DNA of 64,000 bases from an uncultured Aquimarina sp. (GTDB lineage: Bacteria > Bacteroidota > Bacteroidia > Flavobacteriales > Flavobacteriaceae): assembly GCA_947498775.1 (NCBI GenBank), contig CANMLL010000011.1, forward strand, positions 166,185 through 230,184, read 5' to 3'. The position numbers and the translations under genes are program-made. The notes under the pieces are model-generated. The model was given only the letters and a program-made list of their open reading frames with translations, was not told where the DNA came from and did no database searches. Below, piece by piece: positions 18,000-26,775 of the stretch (positions within the stretch are counted from its first letter, which is position 1; every line of letters starts with the position of its first letter).

Positions 18000-18003
18000 A
18001 ACT

Positions 18004-18705
18004 TCACATTTTTGAAGTGATAAATGTACCATTGTTTTCCTGGGCCAGGGTTCTCATAAAGTTATGATCGGCATCCTCTCCAAAGGCAATGGTATGAATG
18101 ATAATACTATTGGTATTTACTCTTCGTATTTCTTCCAATACGGCTTCAGGACCGCCATTAGGAAGTCCATCACTCATTAATACAATTTCCTGAACTCCTG
18201 GAGTTGACAATGCTTCAACAAGGCCTACAGAAGTATTGGTGCCACCACCAGCCTTTAGGTTTTCTACAAATATATTTGCAGAGGTTCGTGACATATTACT
18301 TGCAATTCTAAGTTCTACAGATTGTTTGGTAACATCATTATTATATGCGAAGACTGCAAATTTTTTCCCATCAGGTAGTCCTTTTATTGCCGGAATCAAT
18401 TTTCGCTTTACTGCACCAAGTTTGGTAGCTTGTTTAGTTACTTGTTTCCCTAGTATATTGCCAATTTTTCCTCCAATAGCATTGCTTACAGCGTTTCCTG
18501 CTTTATTTCCTGCCTCTCGCATTACTTGATCTTTTATAGAACCTTCATCTATACCTTCCATACTACCAGAGATGTCAATAAGATATAAAGTGTTATTTGT
18601 TGAAGTTTCTATTCCGAAAAACTGATCGGACTTTTTCATGACATAGCATGATTGAAACATAATTACTATTGCGCTTAACGCAACTATAGATCGTACTCTC
18701 CCCAT
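18004..18705 (-). CDS. von Willebrand factor A domain lipoprotein
   Basis: A 233-residue protein with an N-terminal hydrophobic segment and a likely lipidated C20 (FQSC). The MIDAS metal site is D44-I-S-G-S48 (DISGSM), with the Thr in GGGTNTS and the Asp in MSDGLPNGG, all three motifs being intact. A region of about 60 residues rich in Gly, Ala and Lys (VMREAGNKAGNAVSNAIGG) is inserted after the first motif. It is the middle gene of a three-gene operon (lipoprotein 18732, this gene, TapB-like 17286), presumably acting as an adhesion or assembly factor in the envelope (inference). Confidence 0.82.
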   Translation of the reverse strand: MGRVRSIVALSAIVIMFQSCYVMKKSDQFFGIETSTNNTLYLIDISGSMEGIDEGSIKDQVMREAGNKAGNAVSNAIGGKIGNILGKQVTKQATKLGAVKRKLIPAIKGLPDGKKFAVFAYNNDVTKQSVELRIASNMSRTSANIFVENLKAGGGTNTSVGLVEALSTPGVQEIVLMSDGLPNGGPEAVLEEIRRVNTNSIIIHTIAFGEDADHNFMRTLAQENNGTFITSKM

Positions 18706-18731
18706 TTGATATGATTTTTGTAAATTATTGA

Positions 18732-19361
18732 TTATTCTGCTGTTTGTTTAAGTTTGTTAAGGTCTAATTGGCTTACTGCTTTCTTCAATTGATCAACCGC
18801 TATTTCACCTTCTAACGCAACCATGAAACGTTTTGCGATTAGCAGATCAATTTTTGAATTTTCGCTATTATCATAGTCATCTTTTTTCACTTCTTCGATG
18901 GCCTTGTATCCATCAATAGTAGTAGACTTTTTATACCCACGATCACTTTGTTCTTCAAAATCTCTGGCAAAGCCCAAACGAGCGAGTGTGATCATAGCAC
19001 TTCCGGTTTCTCCGGCACCATCCATAACCGATAAAGAAACCATATTGCCATTCTCATTTTCATATTCTGCTTCTGCCATAGCAACATCGGTCATAAATTG
19101 ATTACCTACAGAGAATTTTTTTCTTGGAAACCCAGCAAGGGTTTCCGGAAGAAAGGCTTTCAATTCTTCATTAGAGATAGGGGTTGCTTTTAAAAGTTTA
19201 TCACTTTCTTCCTCAATTTCTTCTGCCTCTTCTACCATTTTATTTAGATCTGAAATACCTTCAATGGCTTCAAATAATCCAGGTTCTTTATCTTTTTTCT
19301 TGTCCTTTCCGCAGGAAAGGAATAAAGTGATAGATAGTAATACTAAAAATGCTTTTTTCAT
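18732..19361 (-). CDS. Lipoprotein of unknown function
   Basis: A 209-residue protein with a clear lipobox (TLFLSC, C17) followed by a Lys/Asp-rich linker (GKDKKKDKEPG). Residues 30-60 form a highly acidic helix (MVEEAEEIEEESDK). The globular part has a repeated alpha/beta feel (YENENGNMVSLSVMDGAG and GYKAIEEVKKDDYDN) and ends in a helical VDQLKKAVSQLDLNKL segment. It is the first gene of the vWA operon, 26 bp before the vWA gene. Confidence 0.75.
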   Translation of the reverse strand: MKKAFLVLLSITLFLSCGKDKKKDKEPGLFEAIEGISDLNKMVEEAEEIEEESDKLLKATPISNEELKAFLPETLAGFPRKKFSVGNQFMTDVAMAEAEYENENGNMVSLSVMDGAGETGSAMITLARLGFARDFEEQSDRGYKKSTTIDGYKAIEEVKKDDYDNSENSKIDLLIAKRFMVALEGEIAVDQLKKAVSQLDLNKLKQTAE

Positions 19362-19391
19362 TGTTTTTGCTGTTTCTTAATATAAAAATAT

Positions 19392-19572
19392 GATTATCCG
19401 TACTATGTAATAATGTAATTCTTTAGCGTCATTCCGAACCTGCCTGCATTACCGCAGGTAGGCAGGTTTATTTCAGAATCTCATTTCGTTCATAAACAAT
19501 CAGATATAATGAGAACCTGAAACGAGTTCAGGTTGACGATTATGGTATATGATACATTACGGATATTCAATG
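19392..19572. repeat. Dispersed 160-180 bp element, copy 1 (with nested palindrome)
   Basis: About 85-90% identical by eye to 42677-42837. Shared blocks are TATGTAATAATGTAATTCTT, AGCGTCATTCCGAA, AATCTCATTTCGTT, ATAATGAGAACCTGAAACGA and GTTCAGGTTGACGATT. The ends are imperfect inverted repeats (ATCCGTA near the left and TACGGATATTCAA at the right). It fills the gap between two same-strand operons. This copy carries a 28-bp insertion that the other copy lacks. Confidence 0.8.
19439..19466. repeat. 28-bp palindromic micro-element, copy 1 of 3
   Basis: It begins CCTGCCTGC and ends GCAGGTAGGCAGG. It is inserted cleanly between CGAA and TTTATTTC, which are contiguous in the sister repeat at 42726-42737. 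Related 28-bp copies lie at 61182-61209 and 61867-61894. Confidence 0.75.
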
Positions 19573-19677
19573 TGAAAATTAGTTCTACGAACTAAGGTAG
19601 CCCTATTCATAAAGAGAATTTTTATAAATGAGAATTCGATATACTTTTTTTAGTATTATGAGGAATTTAAAGAGAAT

Positions 19678-20427
19678 TTAAAGTTGTTGTTCAATAAAAT
19701 CAATCAAATTTCTCTTTCTGCTTTGCGCAACAGGGATAGTATGTGTTTCATTAAGAAGTACCTCTTCTGTACGTTTATTGAATGAGGAAACATGAGAAAG
19801 GTTAATCAGAAAACTTTGATGAACACGAAAAAAATTATGAGGCGTCAACTTTTCATCAAAAGATTTTAATGGTTTAGATACCAGTATTTCTTTGTTGTTG
19901 GTTAGTAGAAAAGTAGTGTAATTATTATCTGCTTTGGCATACAAGATATCTTCTGTTTTGACAACGTGCATCGCGTCTGCATTTTTCAACACTATTTTTT
20001 TTGAAGTTTTTTTATTATTTAGGTTTTGAAGCAAAGTTTGTAATTGAAGTTGATAATTTTCTTTATGGATATCTTCTGAAACTTTATCAAGGGCACTAAT
20101 CAATTCTTGCTTAGCATAAGGTTTTAAAAGGTAATCTAATGCACTAAATTTGAAAGCATCCAACGCATATTTGGCAAATGAAGTGGTAAATATGATTTTG
20201 AAATCGATCTTATCGAACATACCTAAAAACTCGAAAGCGTCACCATCGGTAAGAAATACATCCAGAATGATGAAATCGGGTTGAAGTTTTTTAACAAGAT
20301 CTGCAGCTTCTTGAATTGAGTCAGAATTACCTAAAAGATCAATATCCCCATGTTCTTTTACAATAGAAGAGGCATACTCGTATGCCTGTGGATCGTCTTC
20401 AACGATAAAACAAGAAATTGCACTCAT
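19678..20427 (-). CDS. LytTR-family response regulator
   Basis: A 249-residue cytosolic DNA-binding regulator. The receiver domain (about 1-120) has the acidic pocket E10-D11-D12, the phospho-acceptor D56 in ILDVFL, the Thr in IFTTSF and K102 in LLKPYAK. The LytTR domain (about 140-247) has the typical KADNNYTTFLL and FFRVHQSFLINL segments. It lies 24 bp after its sensor kinase gene, so the two form a two-component pair. Targets are unknown. Confidence 0.95.
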   Translation of the reverse strand: MSAISCFIVEDDPQAYEYASSIVKEHGDIDLLGNSDSIQEAADLVKKLQPDFIILDVFLTDGDAFEFLGMFDKIDFKIIFTTSFAKYALDAFKFSALDYLLKPYAKQELISALDKVSEDIHKENYQLQLQTLLQNLNNKKTSKKIVLKNADAMHVVKTEDILYAKADNNYTTFLLTNNKEILVSKPLKSFDEKLTPHNFFRVHQSFLINLSHVSSFNKRTEEVLLNETHTIPVAQSRKRNLIDFIEQQL

Positions 20428-20451
20428 ACCATAAAGATAGTATACATTTAT

Positions 20452-22290
20452 TTATGCAGCTGTGAATTGTAAGGTAATTTCTGTGCCTATACCCGAAGTA
20501 TTAACCGAAATATCCGCACTAAACCCATTTGATGTTTTACTCAGGTTTTTTAATTGCTCTTTGATAATCCCCATACTCATCGATTTATGAAGTTTTTTGG
20601 ACTCTTCTGTTTGGGTTTCAAAACCTTTTCCGTTGTCTTTGATCGAAACATAAAGCCTACCGTTTTCTTTTCGATATACAACGGTAATGAAACCTTCTTC
20701 AATGTTTTTTATTCCGTGTAAAACAGCATTTTCGACAAAAGGTTGCGTAATAAGAGAGGGGAGTAGGTCAAAATCGTCGTCTACATTTTCTTCGACAGTA
20801 ATCTGATACGAAAAAGAGTTGTTATGAGTAAGTTGTTGTAAATTAAGATAGGACTCCAAAGCAAGCTGATCATCAGCAACGCTAATAAAATTCTCATCAG
20901 ATTTTTCAAGGATCAATCTAATCAGTTTGGAGTAACTGGTAAGGTAAGCGCTTGATTTTTCTTTATCATTTTTATGAACAAAATTCTGGATACTTTGTAA
21001 CGCATTGAATAGAAAATGGGGGTTAAGCTGTGTTTTTCTTAGTTTTTGCTTTAGTAAAACAGTGTCGAGTTGTTGTTTGGTTTTATAATTTCTAAACCCA
21101 AAATAACCCAAAATCAAAAACAGTAATCCAAAGGCTACCAAAACAATTAGTAGATACTTTTGCTGCGAAATGGTTAGTGCTTGCACCTCATTTTGAGCAT
21201 CCAAAACATCAATTTGTTGTTGCTTTTTTTCTGACTCGAATTTTTCGGTTAATTCTGCGACTTTTTCTCTTTGTTTTGCTTCAGTAATAGAGTCTTTGTG
21301 ACTATCCTTTAAATCGGCGTATCGCATGGCATTTTTATAATTATTCAACCCAGCATAAGACTCCTTTAGATTATTATAAATATATGTTTTTAAAATTCCC
21401 TGTGCGCCAGGAATAGCGCTGTCCAGATAAGTGATAGCCCTACGATATTCTCCTTTTTTAAGATAAGAATGACCTACATTATTATAGGATACATTAAGGG
21501 TAGGGTATTGATTTAACTCTTTTTTCAAAGAAATCGCTTTTTTACCGTAATCCAAAGCTTTATTATAGTCTGAACCTTCTTCAGTATAATAATCAGACAA
21601 ATTGTTATAAATTACCGAAAGTATATTCTTCGCATTGTATTTTTTTGCCAATTCTTCTGCTTCAAAAATGTTGTTTGTGTATTTTTTATACAGCTTCTGT
21701 TCCCTGTAAATATTACTAAGATTTACAAGAATCTGTAATCGCAGAATTTCATTGAAATCACTTAACGGAAGTGCTCTCTCAAGGTATAATTGCGCATTTT
21801 TAAAATTCTTCAGCGAAGCGTTTATCGATCCAATATTGGTATACGTATTTACCAATTGTTTTGAGTTTTTAGCTTTTTCGAGCACTTTTGCTGCTTGAAG
21901 ATAAATATCTAAGGCTTTTTGAAAATCCTGCTTATAGTACTGAATGGTACCTAGATTATGCAATGTTTGGCCTTTAAGATGTTCTGGTAGTTGTTTGGTA
22001 AGATTGTGTTGAAGAAGAGAATCAGCTTCAGCAAACCCTTTCTTAAAGATAAGCACGCTACTTTTTTGTAAATGAGACTTTGCCAAAAGTGTGTCATTTG
22101 TAGCGGACTTGGATTGAATCAATGCTTCATTGGCATAAAACAGCGCACTGTCTATGTTTCTTTGCATTAATTCTTTAGAACGCTGTAGGTCTTTCTCAAT
22201 TTCTTTGGCCTTCTCGATAGTAGATTGTGCATTCAAAGTTGAAAAAGCAACCACGAACGCAGTAGTTAAAATAATCTGAAAGATTTTCAT
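20452..22290 (-). CDS. TPR-containing LytS-type sensor histidine kinase
   Basis: A 612-residue protein with a signal peptide (MKIFQIILTTAFVVAFSTLNA), about eight TPR-like helical pairs (roughly 30-340), a coiled coil (EAKQREKVAELTEKFESEKK), one membrane helix (about 378-398) and a kinase core. The phospho-accepting His is in LNPHFLFNALQSIQ near residue 424, and the ATPase has PFVENAVLHG and DNGKGF. The topology puts the TPRs in the periplasm. It pairs with the LytTR regulator downstream and starts 10 bp after the carboxyltransferase gene, so it may be co-transcribed with it. Confidence 0.93.
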   Translation of the reverse strand: MKIFQIILTTAFVVAFSTLNAQSTIEKAKEIEKDLQRSKELMQRNIDSALFYANEALIQSKSATNDTLLAKSHLQKSSVLIFKKGFAEADSLLQHNLTKQLPEHLKGQTLHNLGTIQYYKQDFQKALDIYLQAAKVLEKAKNSKQLVNTYTNIGSINASLKNFKNAQLYLERALPLSDFNEILRLQILVNLSNIYREQKLYKKYTNNIFEAEELAKKYNAKNILSVIYNNLSDYYTEEGSDYNKALDYGKKAISLKKELNQYPTLNVSYNNVGHSYLKKGEYRRAITYLDSAIPGAQGILKTYIYNNLKESYAGLNNYKNAMRYADLKDSHKDSITEAKQREKVAELTEKFESEKKQQQIDVLDAQNEVQALTISQQKYLLIVLVAFGLLFLILGYFGFRNYKTKQQLDTVLLKQKLRKTQLNPHFLFNALQSIQNFVHKNDKEKSSAYLTSYSKLIRLILEKSDENFISVADDQLALESYLNLQQLTHNNSFSYQITVEENVDDDFDLLPSLITQPFVENAVLHGIKNIEEGFITVVYRKENGRLYVSIKDNGKGFETQTEESKKLHKSMSMGIIKEQLKNLSKTSNGFSADISVNTSGIGTEITLQFTAA

Positions 22291-22300
22291 TTATGTAATA

Positions 22301-23929
22301 TTATGCCTGGATAACCCCTAAGTTAAACTTCTTTTCGATGGGGGAGTGATTCGCTGCTTCGATACCCATAGAGATCACCTTTCTGGTCTCGAGAGGATCA
22401 ATAATGCCGTCAGTCCAAATCCGAGCTGCAGCATAATACGGAGAGATTTGTCTATCATACCTTGCCTTAATCTTGTTATAAAGAGCTTTTTCATCTTCTT
22501 CTGATAATTTTTCTCCTTTATTTTTCATAGAAGCGGTTTCTATCTGAAGTAACACTTTTGCCGCCTGCGCACCACCCATAACAGCCAGTTCGGCACTTGG
22601 CCAGGCATAAATTAGTCTCGGATCATATGCTTTGCCGCACATGGCATAGTTGCCGGCGCCATAAGAATTCCCGATCACAATGGTAAACTTAGGCACTACA
22701 CTATTACTTACGGCATTAACCATCTTGGCTCCATCTTTTATAATACCACCATGTTCACTTTTACTTCCGACCATAAACCCTGTTACATCTTGTAGAAACA
22801 CTAGAGGAATTTTCTTTTGATTACAATTGGCAATAAACCGCGTTGCCTTATCTGCGGAATCAGAATAGATCACTCCGCCAAATTGCATTTCACCTTTTTT
22901 AGTTTTCACAATCTTTCGTTGATTGGCCACTATTCCAACTGCCCAACCATCGATACGGGCATAACCTGTAAGAATTGTTTGGCCGTAACCTGCTTTGTAT
23001 TCTTCAAAATCAGAATTATCGACCAGCCGTTTGATAACTTCCATCATATCATATTGCTCATTCCGAGCTTTAGGAAGAATCCCATAAATTTCTTCTGGAT
23101 TTTCTTTAGGCTTAGAAGACTTAATTCTGTTAAACCCGGCTTTCTCAAAATCGCCAATTTTTGACATGATGTTTTTAATGGTGTCCAAAGCGTCCTTATC
23201 ATCTTTGGCCTTATAATCGGTAACTCCTGATATTTCGCAATGGGTGGTAGCTCCCCCAAGAGTTTCATTGTCAATGGTTTCTCCTATAGCTGCTTTTACC
23301 AAGTAACTTCCAGCCAGGAAAATACTACCGGTTTTATCAACAATTAGGGCTTCGTCACTCATAATTGGAAGGTAGGCTCCGCCAGCAACACAACTTCCCA
23401 TCACAGCGGATATTTGTGTAATTCCCATACTGCTCATTACGGCGTTGTTACGAAAAATTCTACCAAAGTGTTCTTTGTCAGGAAAAATCTCATCCTGCAT
23501 TGGTAAATATACCCCGGCACTATCCACCAGATAAATGATTGGAAGTTTATTCTCTATAGAAAGCTCTTGAGCTCTTAGGTTTTTCTTCCCAGTAATCGGA
23601 AACCATGCTCCGGCTTTGACCGTCGCATCATTGGCTACTACAATACATTGTTTACCACTTACATACCCAATTTTTACTACAACACCCCCGCTAGGACATC
23701 CACCATGTTCTTCGTACATACCTTCACCGGCAAAAGCAGCGATCTCAATATTTTTTGAATTTTTGTCTAATAAATAATCGATTCTTTCTCGGGCAGTCAT
23801 TTTGCCCTTTGCATGTAGTTTTTGAATTCTTTTTTCGCCGCCTCCTAATTTCACCCTGGCCAGTTTCTGCTTCAATTCAGATACCAAGAGTTTATTGTGA
23901 TCTTCGTTTTTATTGAAGTTTATATCCAT
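22301..23929 (-). CDS. Acyl-CoA carboxylase carboxyltransferase (methylcrotonoyl-CoA type)
   Basis: A 542-residue biotin-dependent carboxyltransferase subunit. The two crotonase-like halves are clear. The first has GGGEKRIQKLHAKGKMTARERI and VVANDATVKAGAWFPITGKK, and the second has LVFLQDVTGFMVGS and GNSYGAGNYAMCGKAYDPR. FPDKEHFGRIFRNNAVMS is the segment that distinguishes methylcrotonoyl-CoA carboxylase beta chains from propionyl-CoA ones, so leucine degradation is the likely pathway. The biotin-carboxylase partner is not in the window. Confidence 0.9.
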   Translation of the reverse strand: MDINFNKNEDHNKLLVSELKQKLARVKLGGGEKRIQKLHAKGKMTARERIDYLLDKNSKNIEIAAFAGEGMYEEHGGCPSGGVVVKIGYVSGKQCIVVANDATVKAGAWFPITGKKNLRAQELSIENKLPIIYLVDSAGVYLPMQDEIFPDKEHFGRIFRNNAVMSSMGITQISAVMGSCVAGGAYLPIMSDEALIVDKTGSIFLAGSYLVKAAIGETIDNETLGGATTHCEISGVTDYKAKDDKDALDTIKNIMSKIGDFEKAGFNRIKSSKPKENPEEIYGILPKARNEQYDMMEVIKRLVDNSDFEEYKAGYGQTILTGYARIDGWAVGIVANQRKIVKTKKGEMQFGGVIYSDSADKATRFIANCNQKKIPLVFLQDVTGFMVGSKSEHGGIIKDGAKMVNAVSNSVVPKFTIVIGNSYGAGNYAMCGKAYDPRLIYAWPSAELAVMGGAQAAKVLLQIETASMKNKGEKLSEEDEKALYNKIKARYDRQISPYYAAARIWTDGIIDPLETRKVISMGIEAANHSPIEKKFNLGVIQA

Positions 23930-24094
23930 TTGTGTGTAATGTTTGCACGAAAATACAAAAAGAGAGTTTTATGTGTGGTATTTTGAAATGGTAATTAATA
24001 ATATTAATTCATCTAAAGAAGAAAAGATGTTTAAATTTATAAATATCAATAGTAATTGTTTGTAACTGGCATGCTGTTTTTGCACCTTTAACAT

Positions 24095-24256
24095 TGAACT
24101 CATCTTGACTTTTTCTATTTCCTAAAAAATGACTAAAATTCACCCATATTTCGTTACTTTTCTTACCCGTAGCGCTGCTATGACTTTCAAAAAGTGCCTT
24201 ATTTGGTTAAATTTTAGCTCATTTTCGGTTAAACACAAAAAGTCAAGATGAGTTCA
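24095..24256. mobile_element. 162-bp MITE-like element with perfect 20-bp inverted ends
   Basis: TGAACTCATCTTGACTTTTT at 24095-24114 is the exact reverse complement of 24237-24256. The interior has no reading frame. It ends 32 bp before the leader-peptide gene and so supplies that gene's upstream region. No flanking target duplication is obvious to me. Apart from it, the 359-bp gap holds nothing recognisable. Confidence 0.6.
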
Positions 24257-24288
24257 TTGAAAAAATCAATAACTTAAAATCATTAATT

Positions 24289-24477
24289 ATGTTAAAAAAA
24301 ATTTTAGAGCTAAGCAGTGTTAACACATTGCAAAAGAAAGAACAGGCCAATGTTAACGGAGGCAGAATTAATAGCTGTTTGCTAGAATGTAGACAAGACT
24401 TTGCAGATTGTCGGGAAGATGGATATAGCAACGCTGATTGTTTTGAAACCCTTATGGTTTGTAGAAACAGGTGTTAA
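24289..24477 (+). CDS. Double-glycine leader peptide with six-Cys core
   Basis: A 62-residue peptide whose leader (MLKKILELSSVNTLQKKEQA then NVNGG) is nearly that of the peptide at 16520-16720. The 37-residue core has six Cys: two in CLLEC, one in ADCRE, one in ADCFE and two in VCRNRC. The spacing suggests helical-hairpin disulfides. It has a strong terminator 84 bp downstream and the inverted-end element just upstream. No exporter or modification gene is near. Confidence 0.8.
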   Translation: MLKKILELSSVNTLQKKEQANVNGGRINSCLLECRQDFADCREDGYSNADCFETLMVCRNRC

Positions 24478-24560
24478 TAATAAATGACTTCAATGTGATC
24501 ATTTATAAACTAATCTTATTATTATAGTAATTACTATTGTATTTAAGATAGATTTTTAGA

Positions 24561-24594
24561 ACAGATACTCGATATTTGGGTATCTGTTTTTTTT
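24561..24594 (+). terminator. Rho-independent terminator of the leader-peptide gene
   Basis: ACAGATAC pairs with GTATCTGT across an 11-nt loop and is followed by eight T. Confidence 0.85.
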
Positions 24595-24748
24595 ATGAAA
24601 AGTTAATTTTTAACTCACTGTAAAACAATTGCTAAGATATTTTAATAGCATAACAACGCTGTAAAAACTAATTTTTTGACGATAAAATACCGATATTTGC
24701 ATCTTAACTATAGGTGCTATAGTTATTATGATAACTAAATAACAATTT

Positions 24749-24931
24749 ATGGGAATGAATAAAAATACAGTGCTAGCCTGGGCAACATTTATAATGATAC
24801 TTGCAGGGTTAGGACTGATCGCTTTAGGAGCATTTAGATACAGAGATGTTTCTGGATGGGGCTTTGCAGCTGTTGGGTTTGGTTTTCTAGCAAATGCATG
24901 GGTGTTTAATGCGTTAAAAGGAAGAGTGTAA
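24749..24931 (+). CDS. Small CAL67264-type membrane protein
   Basis: A 60-residue protein with two hydrophobic segments (about 8-27 and 37-53), joined by the loop FRYRDVSGWG and ending in NALKGRV. It matches my memory of the CAL67264 family of flavobacterial membrane proteins, which commonly precede ettA, as here (41 bp). The start may be this ATG or the one 6 bp later. The role is unknown. Confidence 0.78.
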   Translation: MGMNKNTVLAWATFIMILAGLGLIALGAFRYRDVSGWGFAAVGFGFLANAWVFNALKGRV

Positions 24932-24972
24932 TCTTCAAGATAATATTTCAAAATCAAATAATTTAAGGGCTT

Positions 24973-26664
24973 ATGTCAGACGATAAAAAGGTCATATTCT
25001 CAATGTCCGGGGTAACAAAAACCTACAAAAGTGCGAATACTCCAGTACTCAAAAATATATATTTAAGTTTTTTCTATGGTGCCAAAATAGGAATTCTGGG
25101 ACTTAATGGTTCGGGTAAATCTACATTGCTTAAAATCATAGCCGGTGTTGATAAAAACTACCAGGGAGATATAGTATTCTCTCCAGGGTATACCGTCGGA
25201 ATATTAGAGCAAGAACCGCAATTGGATCCAGAAAAAACAGTGTTAGAAGTTGTTAAAGAAGGTGTAGCCGAGACTGTTGCTATTTTGGATGAATACAATA
25301 AGATCAATGATATGTTTGGTCTAGAAGAAGTGTATAGCGATGCAGATAAAATGCAGAAGCTTATGGATAAGCAGGCAGTCTTACAAGACCAGATTGATGC
25401 TAGCAATGCGTGGGAACTTGATACCAAGCTAGAAATAGCAATGGACGCACTTAGAACACCAGATTCGGATAAAAAAATCGGAGTATTATCTGGAGGAGAG
25501 AAAAGAAGAGTAGCTCTTTGTCGTTTATTACTACAAGAACCAGATGTATTATTATTAGATGAGCCAACTAACCATTTGGATGCAGAATCTGTACACTGGT
25601 TAGAGCATCATTTGGCACAATACAAAGGAACTGTTATTGCTGTAACACATGATAGATATTTCTTAGATAATGTTGCGGGTTGGATATTAGAATTGGATAG
25701 AGGGGAAGGAATACCATGGAAAGGAAATTATTCTTCTTGGTTAGACCAAAAATCTAAACGATTAGCGCAAGAAAGCAAATCGGCATCTAAACGTCAGAAA
25801 ACTTTAGAAAGAGAGTTAGAATGGGTGCGCCAAGGCGCCAAAGGAAGACAGACTAAACAAAAAGCACGTTTAAAGAATTATGATAAATTGATGAGTCAGG
25901 ATCAAAAACAGCTTGATGAAAAACTCGAAATTTATATTCCTAACGGTCCACGTCTAGGTACTAATGTATTAGAAGCATCTGGGATTAGCAAAGCATACGG
26001 AGATAAACTTCTGTATGAAGATCTTAACTTTAAACTTCCTCAAGCGGGAATTGTAGGGATTATTGGTCCCAATGGAGCAGGAAAAACTACAATCTTTAAA
26101 ATGATTATGGGAGAGGAAACTCCAGATAAGGGAAATTTTTCTGTCGGAGAAACGGCCAAAATAGCTTACGTAGACCAAGCGCATTCTAATATTGACCCAG
26201 ATAAATCTATTTGGCAAAATTTTAGTGACGAACAGGATTTGGTGATGATGGGAGGTAAGGAAGTTAATTCTAGAGCATATTTAAGTCGTTTTAATTTTGG
26301 AGGAAGCGAACAAAATAAAAAAGTATCAACACTTTCTGGGGGTGAACGTAACCGCTTACACTTAGCCATGACCTTAAAAGAAGAAGGTAATGTATTGCTT
26401 TTAGATGAACCTACTAATGATTTAGATGTCAATACATTAAGAGCTTTAGAAGAAGGGCTGGAGAACTTTGCAGGATGTGCTGTGGTGATTTCTCACGATC
26501 GTTGGTTCCTGGATCGTATCTGTACCCATATTTTGGCTTTTGAAGGAGACTCCCAGGTATATTTCTTTGAAGGTAGTTTCTCTGATTATGAAGAAAATAA
26601 AAAGAAACGTTTGGGTGGTGATTTGATGCCAAAACGAATTAAGTATAAGAAGTTAGTTAGATAG
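24973..26664 (+). CDS. ettA: Energy-dependent translational throttle protein EttA
   Basis: Cytosolic ABC-F ATPase that binds the ribosomal E site and gates the first peptide bond according to ADP/ATP ratio (family knowledge). The 563-residue protein has two nucleotide-binding domains. NBD1 has GLNGSGKST, LSGGEKRRVAL and LLLDEPTNHLD. NBD2 has GPNGAGKTT, LSGGERNRLHL and LLLDEPTNDLD. The Arg/Lys-rich linker (SKSASKRQKTLERELEWVRQ) includes the P-site-tRNA-interacting motif region. The C-terminal KKKRLGGDLMPKRIKYKKL tail is typical of EttA. Confidence 0.96.
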   Translation: MSDDKKVIFSMSGVTKTYKSANTPVLKNIYLSFFYGAKIGILGLNGSGKSTLLKIIAGVDKNYQGDIVFSPGYTVGILEQEPQLDPEKTVLEVVKEGVAETVAILDEYNKINDMFGLEEVYSDADKMQKLMDKQAVLQDQIDASNAWELDTKLEIAMDALRTPDSDKKIGVLSGGEKRRVALCRLLLQEPDVLLLDEPTNHLDAESVHWLEHHLAQYKGTVIAVTHDRYFLDNVAGWILELDRGEGIPWKGNYSSWLDQKSKRLAQESKSASKRQKTLERELEWVRQGAKGRQTKQKARLKNYDKLMSQDQKQLDEKLEIYIPNGPRLGTNVLEASGISKAYGDKLLYEDLNFKLPQAGIVGIIGPNGAGKTTIFKMIMGEETPDKGNFSVGETAKIAYVDQAHSNIDPDKSIWQNFSDEQDLVMMGGKEVNSRAYLSRFNFGGSEQNKKVSTLSGGERNRLHLAMTLKEEGNVLLLDEPTNDLDVNTLRALEEGLENFAGCAVVISHDRWFLDRICTHILAFEGDSQVYFFEGSFSDYEENKKKRLGGDLMPKRIKYKKLVR

Positions 26665-26775
26665 TAATTTGTGAGTGCGTGGTTGAGGACACTTTGCTGT
26701 TAGAGGTGAGCTGTTTATACAATTAAAGTTTTCTCAAATACTCAAAATACTCACATACTCAAAAACTAGTGTAGA

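Noticed and set aside
24610..24957. A 115-codon minus-strand frame opposite the small membrane-protein gene
   Set aside because: It is the antisense shadow of the 60-residue CAL67264-type gene, which has the better start, helices and context.
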